Assembly (NCBI RefSeq): GCF_030767025.1
Contig: NZ_JASITE010000027.1
Location: forward strand, 1-62,589
Length of the DNA stretch: 62,589 nucleotides
From: Nocardia sp. CC227C
Lineage (GTDB): Bacteria > Actinomycetota > Actinomycetes > Mycobacteriales > Mycobacteriaceae
Direction: 5' to 3'
Notes under the pieces: model-generated
The model's database searches: none
Told to the model about the DNA's origin: nothing
What the model saw: only the letters and a program-made list of their open reading frames with translations
Position numbers and translations under genes: made by a program
In this document: in pieces, positions 7,594 through 16,785 of the stretch
Layout: every line of letters starts with the position of its first letter
Numbering within the stretch: the first letter of the stretch is position 1

Positions 7594-8127
7594 TCAGGTG
7601 ATGTGGAGCCAGGAGTTGGCGTGCGCGGTGGTCGATAGCCCGCTGAATCCCGCGACGGCTTGGACGGTGAGGACGTCGCCGTCGGCGAGGGTGGCCGAGC
7701 TGGTGGACACGGTGACGTTGGCGGCACTGAACCCGGGCACCGCGACCGCAGAGCCGGTGACCAGCGGGCTGCCCGTGTTCGCGTTCAAGATCAGACGCAG
7801 CGTGCAGTTCACCGAGGATGCGTTGCCGTTGGACACCCGCAGGCTGGCCTCCACCGTGGCGGGCGACTTCCCACCCTGCACGACAAGGCCATTCCCCGAC
7901 AGGGTGGAGCCGGGATAGTTGGTGGTGTCCGCGACCCAGCCGGTGACGGTGCCATAGGACGTGTTGATGTTGTAGGTGCTGCCGGACTTGTCCATACCCG
8001 ACGGCAGGAAGGTCACTGCCTCCCAGATCAGGCCGAGACCCAAACCGGAGATCTTCTGGATCTCCCCGAGTCCGAGGCCGGAGATGGTCTCGATCTCCCC
8101 GAGTCCCAGGCCGCTGATCGTGCCCAT
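7594..8127 (-). CDS. Minor tail/fibre protein with GLG repeats
   Basis: Last gene of the late operon, 177 aa. The N-terminus holds three tandem copies of an 11-residue unit (TISGLGLGEIE and variants) encoded by 33-bp DNA repeats; the rest is beta-rich (LVVQGGKSPATVEASLRVSN, VNCTLRLILN) like a trimeric fibre tip or carbohydrate-binding domain. Directly follows the fibre gene at 8128, so a tail-tip or receptor-binding role is likely. Confidence 0.65.
   Translation of the reverse strand: MGTISGLGLGEIETISGLGLGEIQKISGLGLGLIWEAVTFLPSGMDKSGSTYNINTSYGTVTGWVADTTNYPGSTLSGNGLVVQGGKSPATVEASLRVSNGNASSVNCTLRLILNANTGSPLVTGSAVAVPGFSAANVTVSTSSATLADGDVLTVQAVAGFSGLSTTAHANSWLHIT
8023..8121 (-). repeat. Three 33-bp in-frame tandem repeats
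   Basis: Encodes residues 3-35 of the 8127 gene as three 11-residue units sharing ISGLGLG. The first two copies are nearly identical at DNA level and the third is diverged. Such repeats can change copy number by slippage. Confidence 0.75.
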
Positions 8128-9450
8128 CTATGCCGACCTGAAGTAGATCGTGTTGGGGTCTTCGGAGGCGCCGCTGCTGGTCTCGGTGTTGTAGTCCGCC
8201 TCGGTACCGAACCAGAGCGTCACGGTCGTCGCTGCCGCGGGCGACCCGCTCTGCGCGTCGACCCGGCCGGTGGCGAGTTTGCTGATCGCGATCGCCGCGG
8301 AGGCGTTGACATTGCCGTCGGTGATGGCGCCGTCCGCGATCTTCGCCGAGGTAACCGCGTCGTCCTGGATCTTGGCTGTGGTGACCGCGTCGGTGGCGAG
8401 ATCCGCAGCGGGCAGGCCGCCACCGGGCAGCGTGTACTTCGAGGTGACCGACGGCCGGTTGTCGATCAAGTCCTCCATGGCGGGGGTGACGTCCGCGCCG
8501 AGCTTGGCCACCGTCGCTGAACCATCGGCGAGCTTCGCGGTCGTGATCGCATTGTCCGCCACCGCCGGTGAGGCGGCCGTACCGGCGAGGTCGCCCGCCA
8601 GCTGCAGGATGCCCTTCGTGGTGGCGTCGGCGTCCGGCGCGGCCGGGCCCGGGTCGCCGGTATCGCCTTGCGGGATACCGAAGTCCACCGACCAAGCAGG
8701 CGGGCCACCGTACACCGTCGCTGTCGCGGGCGATCCCGGCGACAGGGTGGTCACGTTGACCACATCGAGGTCGAAGCTGTTGACCGCGTTCTGCGCGTCG
8801 GTCGCTGAATCGGCGGCGTCGGACGCGCTCGAGGCCGCCGCCGCCGCGGCGTTGGTGGCGTCCTCGATCGCGGGCACGGTCACCGACGGCAGGAACGTCC
8901 CGTTGTCCAGGCCGAACACCAGGTCGTTGCCGTCTATCGAGACGGTCACCACCGACAGTCCCCGCACCACCGGCGTACCCAGATCCGACGGGACCGGCGA
9001 CACCAAGGTGAGGTCCACCAACCCGGTCGATCCGTCGTCCGGATCTTCCGAGTCGGGTCCGGGCACATACTCGGGCACTTCGATGGAGAACGACGCGATC
9101 GGCACTGGAGTACCGAGGTACTTGAGATCGAAGCTGACCTGCCACGTCCACCCCCACGGGTTCATGGTGCCTTCGACCGGCGCGGCCAAGTAGACGCCTC
9201 GCTTGCCTCTCCAGGTCAGGAACCCCTCAGAATCGAGTACGCACGTGTAGTACTCGTGCGTCAACGGCACGACCGTGGCGGGCGGGTCCGCATCCTGGAC
9301 AAGGAATTTCGGCACCGCAGCCTTGAAGATGACGCGCCCCTCCAGCGGGGCGAAGTCAGGGATCTCGCCTACGTCGGGGCCATCGATGACGTTGGACAGC
9401 AGGCGGCCGACGACCTTGCCGTAGACCAGCGGCTCGAGGGGGTTGGTCAC
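8128..9450 (-). CDS. Minor tail/fibre protein with coiled-coil and collagen-like segment
   Basis: 440 aa, GTG 9450 after AGGTGA. N-terminal ~150 residues are a beta-rich virion-attachment-type domain; then an Ala-rich helical stretch (AAAAAASSASDAADSATDAQ), a short GDTGDPGP collagen-like turn and repeated D-A-(V/I)-T-(T/S)-A-K units (DAVTTAKI, DAVTSAKI, DGAITDG), a pattern frequent in phage tail fibres. Overlaps the upstream gene stop. Probably part of the side or central fibre. Confidence 0.75.
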   Translation of the reverse strand: MTNPLEPLVYGKVVGRLLSNVIDGPDVGEIPDFAPLEGRVIFKAAVPKFLVQDADPPATVVPLTHEYYTCVLDSEGFLTWRGKRGVYLAAPVEGTMNPWGWTWQVSFDLKYLGTPVPIASFSIEVPEYVPGPDSEDPDDGSTGLVDLTLVSPVPSDLGTPVVRGLSVVTVSIDGNDLVFGLDNGTFLPSVTVPAIEDATNAAAAAASSASDAADSATDAQNAVNSFDLDVVNVTTLSPGSPATATVYGGPPAWSVDFGIPQGDTGDPGPAAPDADATTKGILQLAGDLAGTAASPAVADNAITTAKLADGSATVAKLGADVTPAMEDLIDNRPSVTSKYTLPGGGLPAADLATDAVTTAKIQDDAVTSAKIADGAITDGNVNASAAIAISKLATGRVDAQSGSPAAATTVTLWFGTEADYNTETSSGASEDPNTIYFRSA

Positions 9451-9818
9451 TATGTCACCTCCAGCGGCGGCGGCGCGGCCACCTCGATCCCGTTGGCGCG
9501 CAAGCTTTCCCGCACCTGGTTGTCCCACGCGGTGTGGCGGGCGGCGGCCACGATCTGCTTGGATTGACGCGTCCGGTCGGCTTCCTTGTGATCCTCAAGT
9601 TCCTTGCGCACCACCGCCAGCTCCTTGCGCAGCGGCTCCACCATCGCCGCCGCGGCCTCGGTGAGCACCGCGACCGCGTCAGCTTTGCTCTTCTTGCGGC
9701 CGAAAACACCGGTCACCAGGGCGACGCCTAGGCCGCCGACACCTAGGCCGCCGAGGGCGGTGGCCACATCCGATAGGGTCACGTCGCCCTCCAGCTCGTA
9801 GGGGTTGATTACGGTCAT
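9450..9818 (-). CDS. Membrane protein with coiled coil (holin/spanin-like)
   Basis: 122 aa: one Gly-rich membrane helix (ALGGLGVGGLGVALVTGVFG) followed by FGRKKSK and a charged helix (EPLRKELAVVRKELEDHKEAD). AAGGAG precedes ATG 9818. It lies directly after the holin and amidase genes in the lysis cassette, so a second holin, antiholin or envelope-linking lysis protein is likely. Confidence 0.6.
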   Translation of the reverse strand: MTVINPYELEGDVTLSDVATALGGLGVGGLGVALVTGVFGRKKSKADAVAVLTEAAAAMVEPLRKELAVVRKELEDHKEADRTRQSKQIVAAARHTAWDNQVRESLRANGIEVAAPPPLEVT

Positions 9819-9823
9819 CGCAG

Positions 9824-10087
9824 TCACTCCTTCGGTTCCGCGGCAAGCCACGGCGCCCACACCCGCAACGCCGTGTCAACGGCGGGGATGGCCATCACCC
9901 GGGTGATCGCCGCGGAAACGGCGAGTGCGACACCGACGCCGGCGGCGGTCTCGGGAAGTCCGGACGCGGCGATGATCGCGGGCATCGCCGTGGCCACGCC
10001 GACGACCAGCTGAAACACCGTGCGCACGGTCGCGCGCCACGGATACCGCACTTGGGATGCGTCGTCACGGAGGTTGTCTCGTCCCAT
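9824..10087 (-). CDS. Holin
   Basis: 87 aa with two closely spaced hydrophobic helices (VFQLVVGVATAMPAIIAASG and GVGVALAVSAAITRVMAI), a charged N-terminus and a short C-terminus: the class II holin plan. Its ATG overlaps the amidase stop (TAATG). Position immediately after the endolysin gene supports the call. Holins make membrane lesions that let the amidase reach peptidoglycan. Confidence 0.8.
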   Translation of the reverse strand: MGRDNLRDDASQVRYPWRATVRTVFQLVVGVATAMPAIIAASGLPETAAGVGVALAVSAAITRVMAIPAVDTALRVWAPWLAAEPKE

Positions 10088-10890
10088 TACTTCGGTGCCT
10101 TGAACCCGGGGATCTTCAGCTCCTCGCCGATGCGGGCGAGCGCTTCGACGAGGGTCCGGTCGCCCAGCATCTCCCACCGCGCGGGTTCGCCGCCGCGCTC
10201 GCGGCTGCCGGGGCCGAGCAGCTGGTCCAGGATCAGCCCGTTGTAGCGGTCGATATACGACAGCATCGTGCGGACGGTGACCGATTTGCTGGCCCAGTTG
10301 ATGATCTGTTCATCGAGCCACGACATGGTGCCTCCTTGCGGTGGGGTGGGTTTGCCGTCGATGAGGGTTTGGACGTCGCGGCGGAAGGCGTTCATGTCGA
10401 TCCCGGCCGGGTCGATCTTTCCCTCGCTGGAGTACTCGCGATGTCCAACGCAGTCGGTGGATGTCCGACCGATACGCCGCAGGATCGCCGCGCAGCCGCG
10501 CTTGTAGGCGTCGAGTTGTTCTGGGGTCCAGTCGGTTCCGTCGCCGCGCGAGACTGCCTCGATACCGATGACGTGATAGTTCGCGTTGTTGGTCGGCCAG
10601 CCGGGCCACGAACCGCGGCCCGCATGCCAGCAGACACCGACCGCGATGATCCGATAGGTGCCGTCCCGCTCCAAGACGAGTTGTGCGAGTGGCCCTTTCA
10701 GGTCGGGGCGGCCGTTGAGCACCACCTGCCAGTCGTTGCTGCTGCCGCCGCCGGTGTGGTGGCAGAGCACGCCGCGGATGTCGCGGAAGTCGCCGTGCCC
10801 GCGCTGACGCCAACCGTCGTGTTCGATCACCTTCAAACCCTCGGCGCGCAACACATCCGCGAGCCAGATCGGGTCACCGGTCCATCCCAT
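10087..10890 (-). CDS. lysA: Endolysin: N-acetylmuramoyl-L-alanine amidase
   Basis: 267 aa. Amidase_2/PGRP fold: VLCHHTGGG (His44/45), GVCWHAG (His89), GVE-type strand VIGIEAVS, and VGHREYSSEGKIDP with His150, Lys158 and Asp160. His44, His150 and Asp160 fit the zinc-ligand positions. Residues ~190-267 form a small helical C-terminal domain, perhaps for wall binding. GGAGGTAGG lies just before ATG 10890. It cuts the amide bond between muramic acid and the stem peptide at lysis. Confidence 0.9.
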   Translation of the reverse strand: MGWTGDPIWLADVLRAEGLKVIEHDGWRQRGHGDFRDIRGVLCHHTGGGSSNDWQVVLNGRPDLKGPLAQLVLERDGTYRIIAVGVCWHAGRGSWPGWPTNNANYHVIGIEAVSRGDGTDWTPEQLDAYKRGCAAILRRIGRTSTDCVGHREYSSEGKIDPAGIDMNAFRRDVQTLIDGKPTPPQGGTMSWLDEQIINWASKSVTVRTMLSYIDRYNGLILDQLLGPGSRERGGEPARWEMLGDRTLVEALARIGEELKIPGFKAPK

Positions 10891-10907
10891 GGGCCTACCT
10901 CCTGGAG

Positions 10908-11954
10908 CTACTGGAACATCGGCAACGCGTACACCTGGAGAAAGGCGATATCGCTGACCGTCGAATAGTTGCCGGATCCCACGGGCCGGATGATCCGCAC
11001 GTAAAGCGTGGTGGTCTGGCCGGGCTGAATCACCGAGATATCGGTCGACGCCGGGCTGACTACCTGCTCGAACTTCGGGACGATGTAGTGCCACGCCCAG
11101 TTCTCCGCCGGAAAGCCCAGCGACCAGGCGACGATCGGGCCGTCCTCGGTGCCCGCCCGCACCTCCACATCCACACGCGTCCCACCCACCGTGGGCGTAT
11201 GCCCGCGCATGGGTAGACGCCCGATGATGTAGGGCCGCCACGGATATGCCTGCGCCGGAACGGTGATCACCGCGATCGTGCGCGGTGCCTCGGCGGCGTT
11301 GGAGGCCGCAGCGAACCGGTTCCCGCCGATGGTCCACGGCCCGCCCCAGGTCGGATTCGGGGCGGGCACGAACTTCGACAGGCTCGCGTTCCATTGCAGG
11401 GTCATGCGATCCGACAACCCCGCCACCGTGGTGGTGTCCACGTCGGCGGCGTCCTGGATGCGACCCGGCTGACCAGGATCACCCTGCACACCAGTGGTGC
11501 CCTTGGGGACTGTGATCGTGAGGATCTGGTTCGGGGAGCTGCCGGTCAGCGTCGCGTCGGCGTCGGTGCCCGTACCGCCGATCTCCGCAGCGCCGGTGAG
11601 CACATTGGGCGGGCCTTGATGTCCGGTGCCCTGCATCGCCAGGTCGAACGGAATCCAGTAGCGGCCCTGCCACAGCCTGATTTGGTTGGTGGCGACTACC
11701 CACCAGGCTTTCCCCGCGTCGGCCGCAGTCACGGTGATCGCGTCCAGGGCGGCTTGATCGGCGACCCAGCCGACCAGGGTGAACGCGTACGACGGCGGAC
11801 CCTGCGGACCCGCATCACCTTTCGGTCCGGACCGCATCTCGAGCCGGGCCGCGCCGTCGGCGATCTCGAGTGAATGCACCGTAGACGGCAGGATCTCGCT
11901 CTCCACAACACCGGCCATGGTGACCTGCACGTCGGCGTCGAACACGATGCTCAC
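10908..11954 (-). CDS. Collagen-like minor tail protein, copy 3
   Basis: 348 aa, last of three consecutive related genes (11951, 13018). Plan shared by all three: short beta N-terminus; a collagen-like triplet (RSGPKGDAGPQGPP); WQGRYWIP-type strand; a second triplet block (GVQGDPGQPG); a WRPYIIG segment; and a C-terminus with RPVGSGNYS and VYALPMFQ. Such proteins form trimeric tail fibres or baseplate decorations. ATG overlaps the preceding stop. Confidence 0.75.
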   Translation of the reverse strand: MSIVFDADVQVTMAGVVESEILPSTVHSLEIADGAARLEMRSGPKGDAGPQGPPSYAFTLVGWVADQAALDAITVTAADAGKAWWVVATNQIRLWQGRYWIPFDLAMQGTGHQGPPNVLTGAAEIGGTGTDADATLTGSSPNQILTITVPKGTTGVQGDPGQPGRIQDAADVDTTTVAGLSDRMTLQWNASLSKFVPAPNPTWGGPWTIGGNRFAAASNAAEAPRTIAVITVPAQAYPWRPYIIGRLPMRGHTPTVGGTRVDVEVRAGTEDGPIVAWSLGFPAENWAWHYIVPKFEQVVSPASTDISVIQPGQTTTLYVRIIRPVGSGNYSTVSDIAFLQVYALPMFQ

Positions 11955-13021
11955 GGTGCCTCCGAGGGGTGCGCCCAGACGATGATCTGCGCGTTGGAGC
12001 GCGTGTAGCTGTAGTTGCCGGAGCCCTGGTTACGGCGGGCGACCACATACAAGGTGGTCGCAGTGTCCGGGGCGATCGTCCCTGTCGTGGATCCAGCGGA
12101 GAAGCTGGACGCGAAGAATGGGCGCAGCCGCCGGTATCGGTCGATGTACACCGAGGAGCCGACCCCCCGACCCACCAGGTCGCCGGCCGCCGACCCGATC
12201 CGGACTTCGACATCGACTCTCGTGTTGAAGTCGGTAGGCACACTGCGCAGGGTGACGCCACCGGCGACATACGGTCGCCACCTGATCGGCTGCGCGGGGA
12301 TGTTGATCGTGGCCAGGGTCAGCGGGTTGGTGCCGATGTTCGTCTGATCTGCGATGAACCCGGAGGTCGGGTTGTCCCAGGACTGGCCCTCAACCACGCT
12401 CCAGGGTCCACGGAATCCAGGCCACTGAGTCGGCGTCCACAGGCTGGTGTCCTCGCTCCAGAGCGGGACCATGCCGTCGACCAACGTCACCGAGTCGTCC
12501 CAGTCGGTGGAGTCGACCAGCGGCCCCGGTGGACCGTCCAACCCCTTCTGCCCCTGCGGTCCCCGCGGCACCGTGAGATTCAACGTCTGGTTCGGCGGGG
12601 TGCCGGTGATCGACACCACCAGCGGGTCGCCGACGTTGCCGGTGGTGACGGTGCCGATCGACAACGTGTTGACCTCGCCGGTGAGCCCGATGCCACCGAA
12701 CGCATCGAGGAAGGCAACGAACTTCGTTCCATCCCAGAACATCACGGAGTTGTCCGACAGCACCCGGAACGCGAAACCGAACATCGCCGAGTTCAGGGTG
12801 GGGATGATCGCAGTCAGGGCAGCGTGGTCGGACACGTCGCCCTGCCAACGGAACGGTGTTCCCGCCGGTCCTTCCGGGCCTTCCGATCCTTGCTCGCCGT
12901 GCAGCATCTCGTACGAGCCGTCGCGCGGCGTGCCCTCCAGCGAGGTCACCACTCCCGGGCCGGAGCCCTCGTTGATGCCCTGGAAGAGAGTGGCGTCGAA
13001 GTATTCCCCGGCGCTGATCAC
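11951..13021 (-). CDS. Collagen-like minor tail protein, copy 2
   Basis: 356 aa, GTG 13021 in a GTGA overlap with copy 1. Contains GEQGSEGPEGPAG and GPQGQKGLDGPPG collagen-like blocks, MFWDGTKF, WRPYVAGG and the end RNQGSGNYSYT...VWAHPSEAP. Same domain order as the genes on both sides, so all three arose by duplication. Tail-fibre role inferred from context downstream of the baseplate genes. Confidence 0.75.
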   Translation of the reverse strand: MISAGEYFDATLFQGINEGSGPGVVTSLEGTPRDGSYEMLHGEQGSEGPEGPAGTPFRWQGDVSDHAALTAIIPTLNSAMFGFAFRVLSDNSVMFWDGTKFVAFLDAFGGIGLTGEVNTLSIGTVTTGNVGDPLVVSITGTPPNQTLNLTVPRGPQGQKGLDGPPGPLVDSTDWDDSVTLVDGMVPLWSEDTSLWTPTQWPGFRGPWSVVEGQSWDNPTSGFIADQTNIGTNPLTLATINIPAQPIRWRPYVAGGVTLRSVPTDFNTRVDVEVRIGSAAGDLVGRGVGSSVYIDRYRRLRPFFASSFSAGSTTGTIAPDTATTLYVVARRNQGSGNYSYTRSNAQIIVWAHPSEAP

Positions 13022-14058
13022 AGCTTCACCGGCATCGCGTACACGGTCAATGCTGCTCCGGACTGCCTGAAGGACACCTGCCCTGACCCGTTCTGCCGCT
13101 CCAGGCTCACCACGATCTGCGACGCGTAACCCGCTTTCACGACCGCGTAGTCCGAATTCGGCGACATGCCAATAGAATTCGGGTTGCCGTAGTGCTCGGT
13201 GATGTCACAGAGATCCCAGAATCCCGACCAGGGGCACACCGTGATCCCCACGCCGACACCGTTCGAATTCCACAGCCGCGCGTATGCGAACCAGATCGTC
13301 GCGGAATCACCCTCGTTCATCAGTTGCACCGCGCCATGTACCTGGGGCCGCCAATCGAACGGCAGCGCAGGCAGGTTCGCGGTCAGGATCACCGTGTTGG
13401 TGGTGTAGCTGGTGTCCGCGGGGAAGTCGCTCGAGGACCAATGCCACGGCCCGTACCCGCACACCGGCGGGGTGGGCTTGAACCGGCGCGGCACCCGAGA
13501 GAACGCGAACGTACTGCGCTTCACCGGTCCTTGCGCACCGTCGAAGTCCGGGGACGTGCTGATCGTTCCGGACGCTCCCGGATCTCCCTGCGCACCGCGA
13601 TCCCCGGCAGGCACGGTCAGCTGGATGGTCTGCACCGAGGAGTTGACCGGCTTGATCTCCACCGCCGGGATGGTGACCTTCTCATCAGAGATGACGTCCA
13701 GCGGTGTCAGCTCGTTCGCTGGCGCGATGGGACCTTGTGGCCCAACAGCGTTCGGGAGGTTCACCCAGTCGGTGCCGTCCCAGAAGTCCATCGAGTCGTC
13801 ATCGAGGCGATGCCACCACTTGCTCCGGTCGGCCTCGGTCAGCCCTGCCGGCCGCGCCGCCTCATCGGCGATCTCGCCCATCTTGATGAACGGCGGGATC
13901 GGCACACCAGGCGGGCCGAGGTCACCCTCCGGGCCGACGGGCAGCGGCAGCGCCGCGGCGGTCGGAGCGAGGGTGACCTCGGCTGTGAGGATCGGCAGGC
14001 CATCGAGGTCTGCCTCGGAGGTGAGGGTGATATGTGCGGGGAAGGTGACGTCAGCCAT
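13018..14058 (-). CDS. Collagen-like minor tail protein, copy 1
   Basis: 346 aa, first of the three paralogues. CTGAGGAGGACC gives a strong ribosome site before ATG 14058. Motifs: VGPEGDLGPPGVP, DFWDGTDWVNLP, GDRGAQGDPGASG, FDWRPQVHG and the end RQNGSGQVSF...VYAMPVKL. An earlier in-frame start would overlap the Gp37-like gene and lacks a ribosome site. Confidence 0.75.
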   Translation of the reverse strand: MADVTFPAHITLTSEADLDGLPILTAEVTLAPTAAALPLPVGPEGDLGPPGVPIPPFIKMGEIADEAARPAGLTEADRSKWWHRLDDDSMDFWDGTDWVNLPNAVGPQGPIAPANELTPLDVISDEKVTIPAVEIKPVNSSVQTIQLTVPAGDRGAQGDPGASGTISTSPDFDGAQGPVKRSTFAFSRVPRRFKPTPPVCGYGPWHWSSSDFPADTSYTTNTVILTANLPALPFDWRPQVHGAVQLMNEGDSATIWFAYARLWNSNGVGVGITVCPWSGFWDLCDITEHYGNPNSIGMSPNSDYAVVKAGYASQIVVSLERQNGSGQVSFRQSGAALTVYAMPVKL

Positions 14059-14066
14059 GGTCCTCC

Positions 14067-15707
14067 TCAGAAGATGATCAGGTCCAAGTCCGCGCCCACG
14101 TCCATGAAGATCTGCTTGATCGCGTTGGCGACAGTGCCGAGACGCTGCCACGCCTTCACGACGCTGTCTTCCTCGTCCGCGCCATCGCCAACCACGATTT
14201 CCCACCGGCCCGGAGTTGTCCGGTCATCGGTAAACGTCGCCTCGGTGACATAGTCGACGAACAGCAAATCCCCGACCTGGAACCCGATCTGGTCGCCGAG
14301 CCAGAAATCCGCGCGTGGACCGAGGATGTAGGGGGCGTTGTCGTGGACGGTGACCTTCTTGCTGGTGTAGCCGCGGGTGTCGTGCAGGCCCTGCAGGCCC
14401 GCCATGAGCCCGTCGATGGTGAATGCCTTGTCACTGCCGGTGACGAAATGCTCATTGAAGGCGAAAGGGCCGGCCCTTTGCAGTCGGCCTTGATCGGTGT
14501 ACTGCGCGAACGCCAGGAATACGTGGTCCAACTGGCCCATATACAAGCTGTCCAACCCTGGCACGCCGATGAGCAACCCGAGCCACGCCAATGCGTTTTT
14601 GATCGCGATTTCGATCGCCGCGTTCACCCACCCGGGGCTCTTTCCGCCGACCAGAACATTCACCGCGAGAGGCTTGTGGATGCTGATATCGGAGGTGCCT
14701 ATGCCGGAGTACTCGCCCTCCATGTACCAGATCCACGGGAAGTAGCGCTTGTTGCCGAATGGGGTGGTGGCGTATGCGATTTCGTAGTCACCGGCGGCCG
14801 AGAGGTCCGGGTAGCGGATGGAGCTGGTGCCGTCCTCGAAGAACTCTTCGAACAGCCGGGATATGCCATCGAGCATGGTGCCCGTCGCACCGACGACGTT
14901 GCTCTTGTCGACGGTGGTGATGAACACGGTCGGCCTGTCGAGGTACATCCATTCCGGGTCCGGCTGTTCATCATCCAGGTCAGGCAGATAGAACTCGGCG
15001 GTGATGAACACGCCGGTATCCTTCACCAGCGGTAGGAATGCGTGGTCGGCGTGCTCGAAACGCAGCGACACCCCCCGGAACGGCGAGGTGTCGGTCAGGA
15101 CGTTGATGCCGCCGACCGCGATCGGCCATGCGATAGAGCCGACCTCGGCCCAGTCCGGCGCGCCCCGCCACTGGTCGGCACTCCAAAAAGCTTGCCGCCT
15201 CAAGTAATTGGCGATCAGCGTGAGGTGAATGATGGATCGGACGCCGCCGAACATGTACCAGTGCCTCGGCCACATAGCGAAAAGTGGTGCGAAGGGATTG
15301 GCCCAGCAAACCGTTGTCGCAATATGCTGCCAGCAGTGAATGGCCTCGATCTCGATCGTCTTGAGGCCATTCTCGTCCACGACTTCCGCAGCGCGGGTGA
15401 CGAATCCGTCCCACCTCTGCCCCCTGGTGGAGACCGTGATCGGGATGGTTGCGTCAGCGCCGTCCGGATTCCTGAAGAAATGGTCGTAGTGCACGATATC
15501 CGGCGGGCAAATCATCTTCAGCCCACCAGGGGCGTTCGCAACGTGCGAGAACTGCAGGTAGGTGTAGCGGTGCTCCTCACCGATCTCCTGCATCCATTTG
15601 TCGTAGTAGCGGACGACAACGTCCTGGTCGCGCCAATCGTCCTGCTCCTGCTTGCGGAGTAGGTCCATCCGTCGGACCTCAGTAGGCCCGTCCCATGGCT
15701 GGCTCAC
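14067..15707 (-). CDS. Gp37-like baseplate/tail protein
   Basis: 546 aa, GTG 15707 within an ATGTGA overlap. Beta-rich early half (DGFVTRAAEVVDENGLKTIEIEA) and aromatic segments (MWPRHWYMFGGVRSII) resemble the ReqiPepy6 Gp37-like family seen in rhodococcal and nocardial siphophages; the C-terminal part (IGFQVGDLLFVDYVTEA) recalls the baseplate-hub fold of that family. Immediately follows the distal tail protein, the usual place of the tail-associated hub. Confidence 0.75.
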   Translation of the reverse strand: MSQPWDGPTEVRRMDLLRKQEQDDWRDQDVVVRYYDKWMQEIGEEHRYTYLQFSHVANAPGGLKMICPPDIVHYDHFFRNPDGADATIPITVSTRGQRWDGFVTRAAEVVDENGLKTIEIEAIHCWQHIATTVCWANPFAPLFAMWPRHWYMFGGVRSIIHLTLIANYLRRQAFWSADQWRGAPDWAEVGSIAWPIAVGGINVLTDTSPFRGVSLRFEHADHAFLPLVKDTGVFITAEFYLPDLDDEQPDPEWMYLDRPTVFITTVDKSNVVGATGTMLDGISRLFEEFFEDGTSSIRYPDLSAAGDYEIAYATTPFGNKRYFPWIWYMEGEYSGIGTSDISIHKPLAVNVLVGGKSPGWVNAAIEIAIKNALAWLGLLIGVPGLDSLYMGQLDHVFLAFAQYTDQGRLQRAGPFAFNEHFVTGSDKAFTIDGLMAGLQGLHDTRGYTSKKVTVHDNAPYILGPRADFWLGDQIGFQVGDLLFVDYVTEATFTDDRTTPGRWEIVVGDGADEEDSVVKAWQRLGTVANAIKQIFMDVGADLDLIIF

Positions 15708-16591
15708 ATCGGCCTCGCATTCAGTGGGGTCAGCGTGCCTATCGCTTCACTGGTGAGGTCCCCGCCCTCGATGCGTACCGTGATTTCTGTTGTGCCCCAG
15801 GGTTCCATCGCCCGCAACCAACGGCGGCCGGCCATCTGCGCCCACACATTGCGGATGTACTCGCCGCCAGCGTTGTACAGGCGTGCCGTCCGGTGGCGTG
15901 GATGGGTGTCGATGCGAATGGTGTCGCCAGCGTCGATGGGCGGCAAGGTCACCAGCCGCAAATCCCCTTCGGGGTCGGCCTGCGGATCCTCGATGAACCA
16001 TCTGCCCGGCCCCTTGAGGGTGTAGCGCGGCCACGCCTTCCTGGAGCCGTCGTTGCGCATCCGGAGAACACCCTCGTTGGCTCCGGTTGAATTCAACCAG
16101 GAGACGTACCGTTCCAGCGATGACCAGAACGGATCCGCCCCGACGGCGGACATGGTGTAGATCTCGTTCAGGTTCACGCTGGGGTCCATGCCTGACTGCG
16201 GCTCGGGTGCGTCGCCGAGGTGCATCGGCTCCTTCCGCCACCCCTTTGAGCGCGTCCAGACGCACATGTGGCCGGGTACATCCTCCGACCAGTCGCGCCA
16301 CCACAGGTCATGCACTTGCTGCCAGTGCCGCATGTCCCTGATGTGCAAGCCGGCCTGGTTGCCGATGCTGATGTTGAAGTCGGTTTCCTTCTTGTCGGTG
16401 ACGCTGCGCCGGAACGTCGCGCCGTCCTGGCGGGCACCCTCGTCGAACAGCAGCTGATGCGGCGGGAAGAACAGCGCTTTCGGGTCGGAGAGCAGCATGA
16501 CGCCCTCTGCTCCGCGGCCCGGCCCGGCGAGATGCCAGGACCGCCCCGACGGCCCTACCCACACGATTTTGATTTGATCGTTGAGGCTCAC
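15704..16591 (-). CDS. Distal tail protein
   Basis: 295 aa. Starts with a short segment IVWVGPSGRSWHL, then a phage-tail N-domain (VMLLSDPKALFFPPHQ, FRRSVTDKKETDFNISI) and a C-terminal beta domain (ITVRIEGGDL). This is the usual Dit-like minor tail protein of actinophages and the expected gene after the tape measure. GTG 16591 overlaps the previous stop. Confidence 0.75.
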   Translation of the reverse strand: MSLNDQIKIVWVGPSGRSWHLAGPGRGAEGVMLLSDPKALFFPPHQLLFDEGARQDGATFRRSVTDKKETDFNISIGNQAGLHIRDMRHWQQVHDLWWRDWSEDVPGHMCVWTRSKGWRKEPMHLGDAPEPQSGMDPSVNLNEIYTMSAVGADPFWSSLERYVSWLNSTGANEGVLRMRNDGSRKAWPRYTLKGPGRWFIEDPQADPEGDLRLVTLPPIDAGDTIRIDTHPRHRTARLYNAGGEYIRNVWAQMAGRRWLRAMEPWGTTEITVRIEGGDLTSEAIGTLTPLNARPM

Positions 16592-16785
16592 TGGCCGCGC
16601 TCCCGTGCCAGCAACGTCACGGCCTGCAGCACACCGTCCTCCTCGATACCGATTCGCCGGAGCCCGTCAGCGAGATCGGCGGTCTGCGAGGCCAGCGTCT
16701 TGCGGGCGGCGAGTTCCTCGGCGAATACCTCGAACGCGTTCGGGTCCTCGATCCCTGTGACGTCAGCGAACTCGTCCATGGTCAT
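16588..16785 (-). CDS. Small acidic protein after tape measure, 65 aa
   Basis: ATG 16785 overlaps the tape-measure stop (ATGA) and its stop overlaps the distal tail start, so it is a genuine member of the tail operon. Helical, acidic (DEFADVTGIEDPNAFEVFAEEL). No family recognised; possibly a small chaperone or virion component. Confidence 0.65.
   Translation of the reverse strand: MTMDEFADVTGIEDPNAFEVFAEELAARKTLASQTADLADGLRRIGIEEDGVLQAVTLLARERGQ

Noticed and set aside
8000..8125. CRISPR-like array
   Set aside because: The three repeats are contiguous, in-frame and code for GLG units; no spacers.
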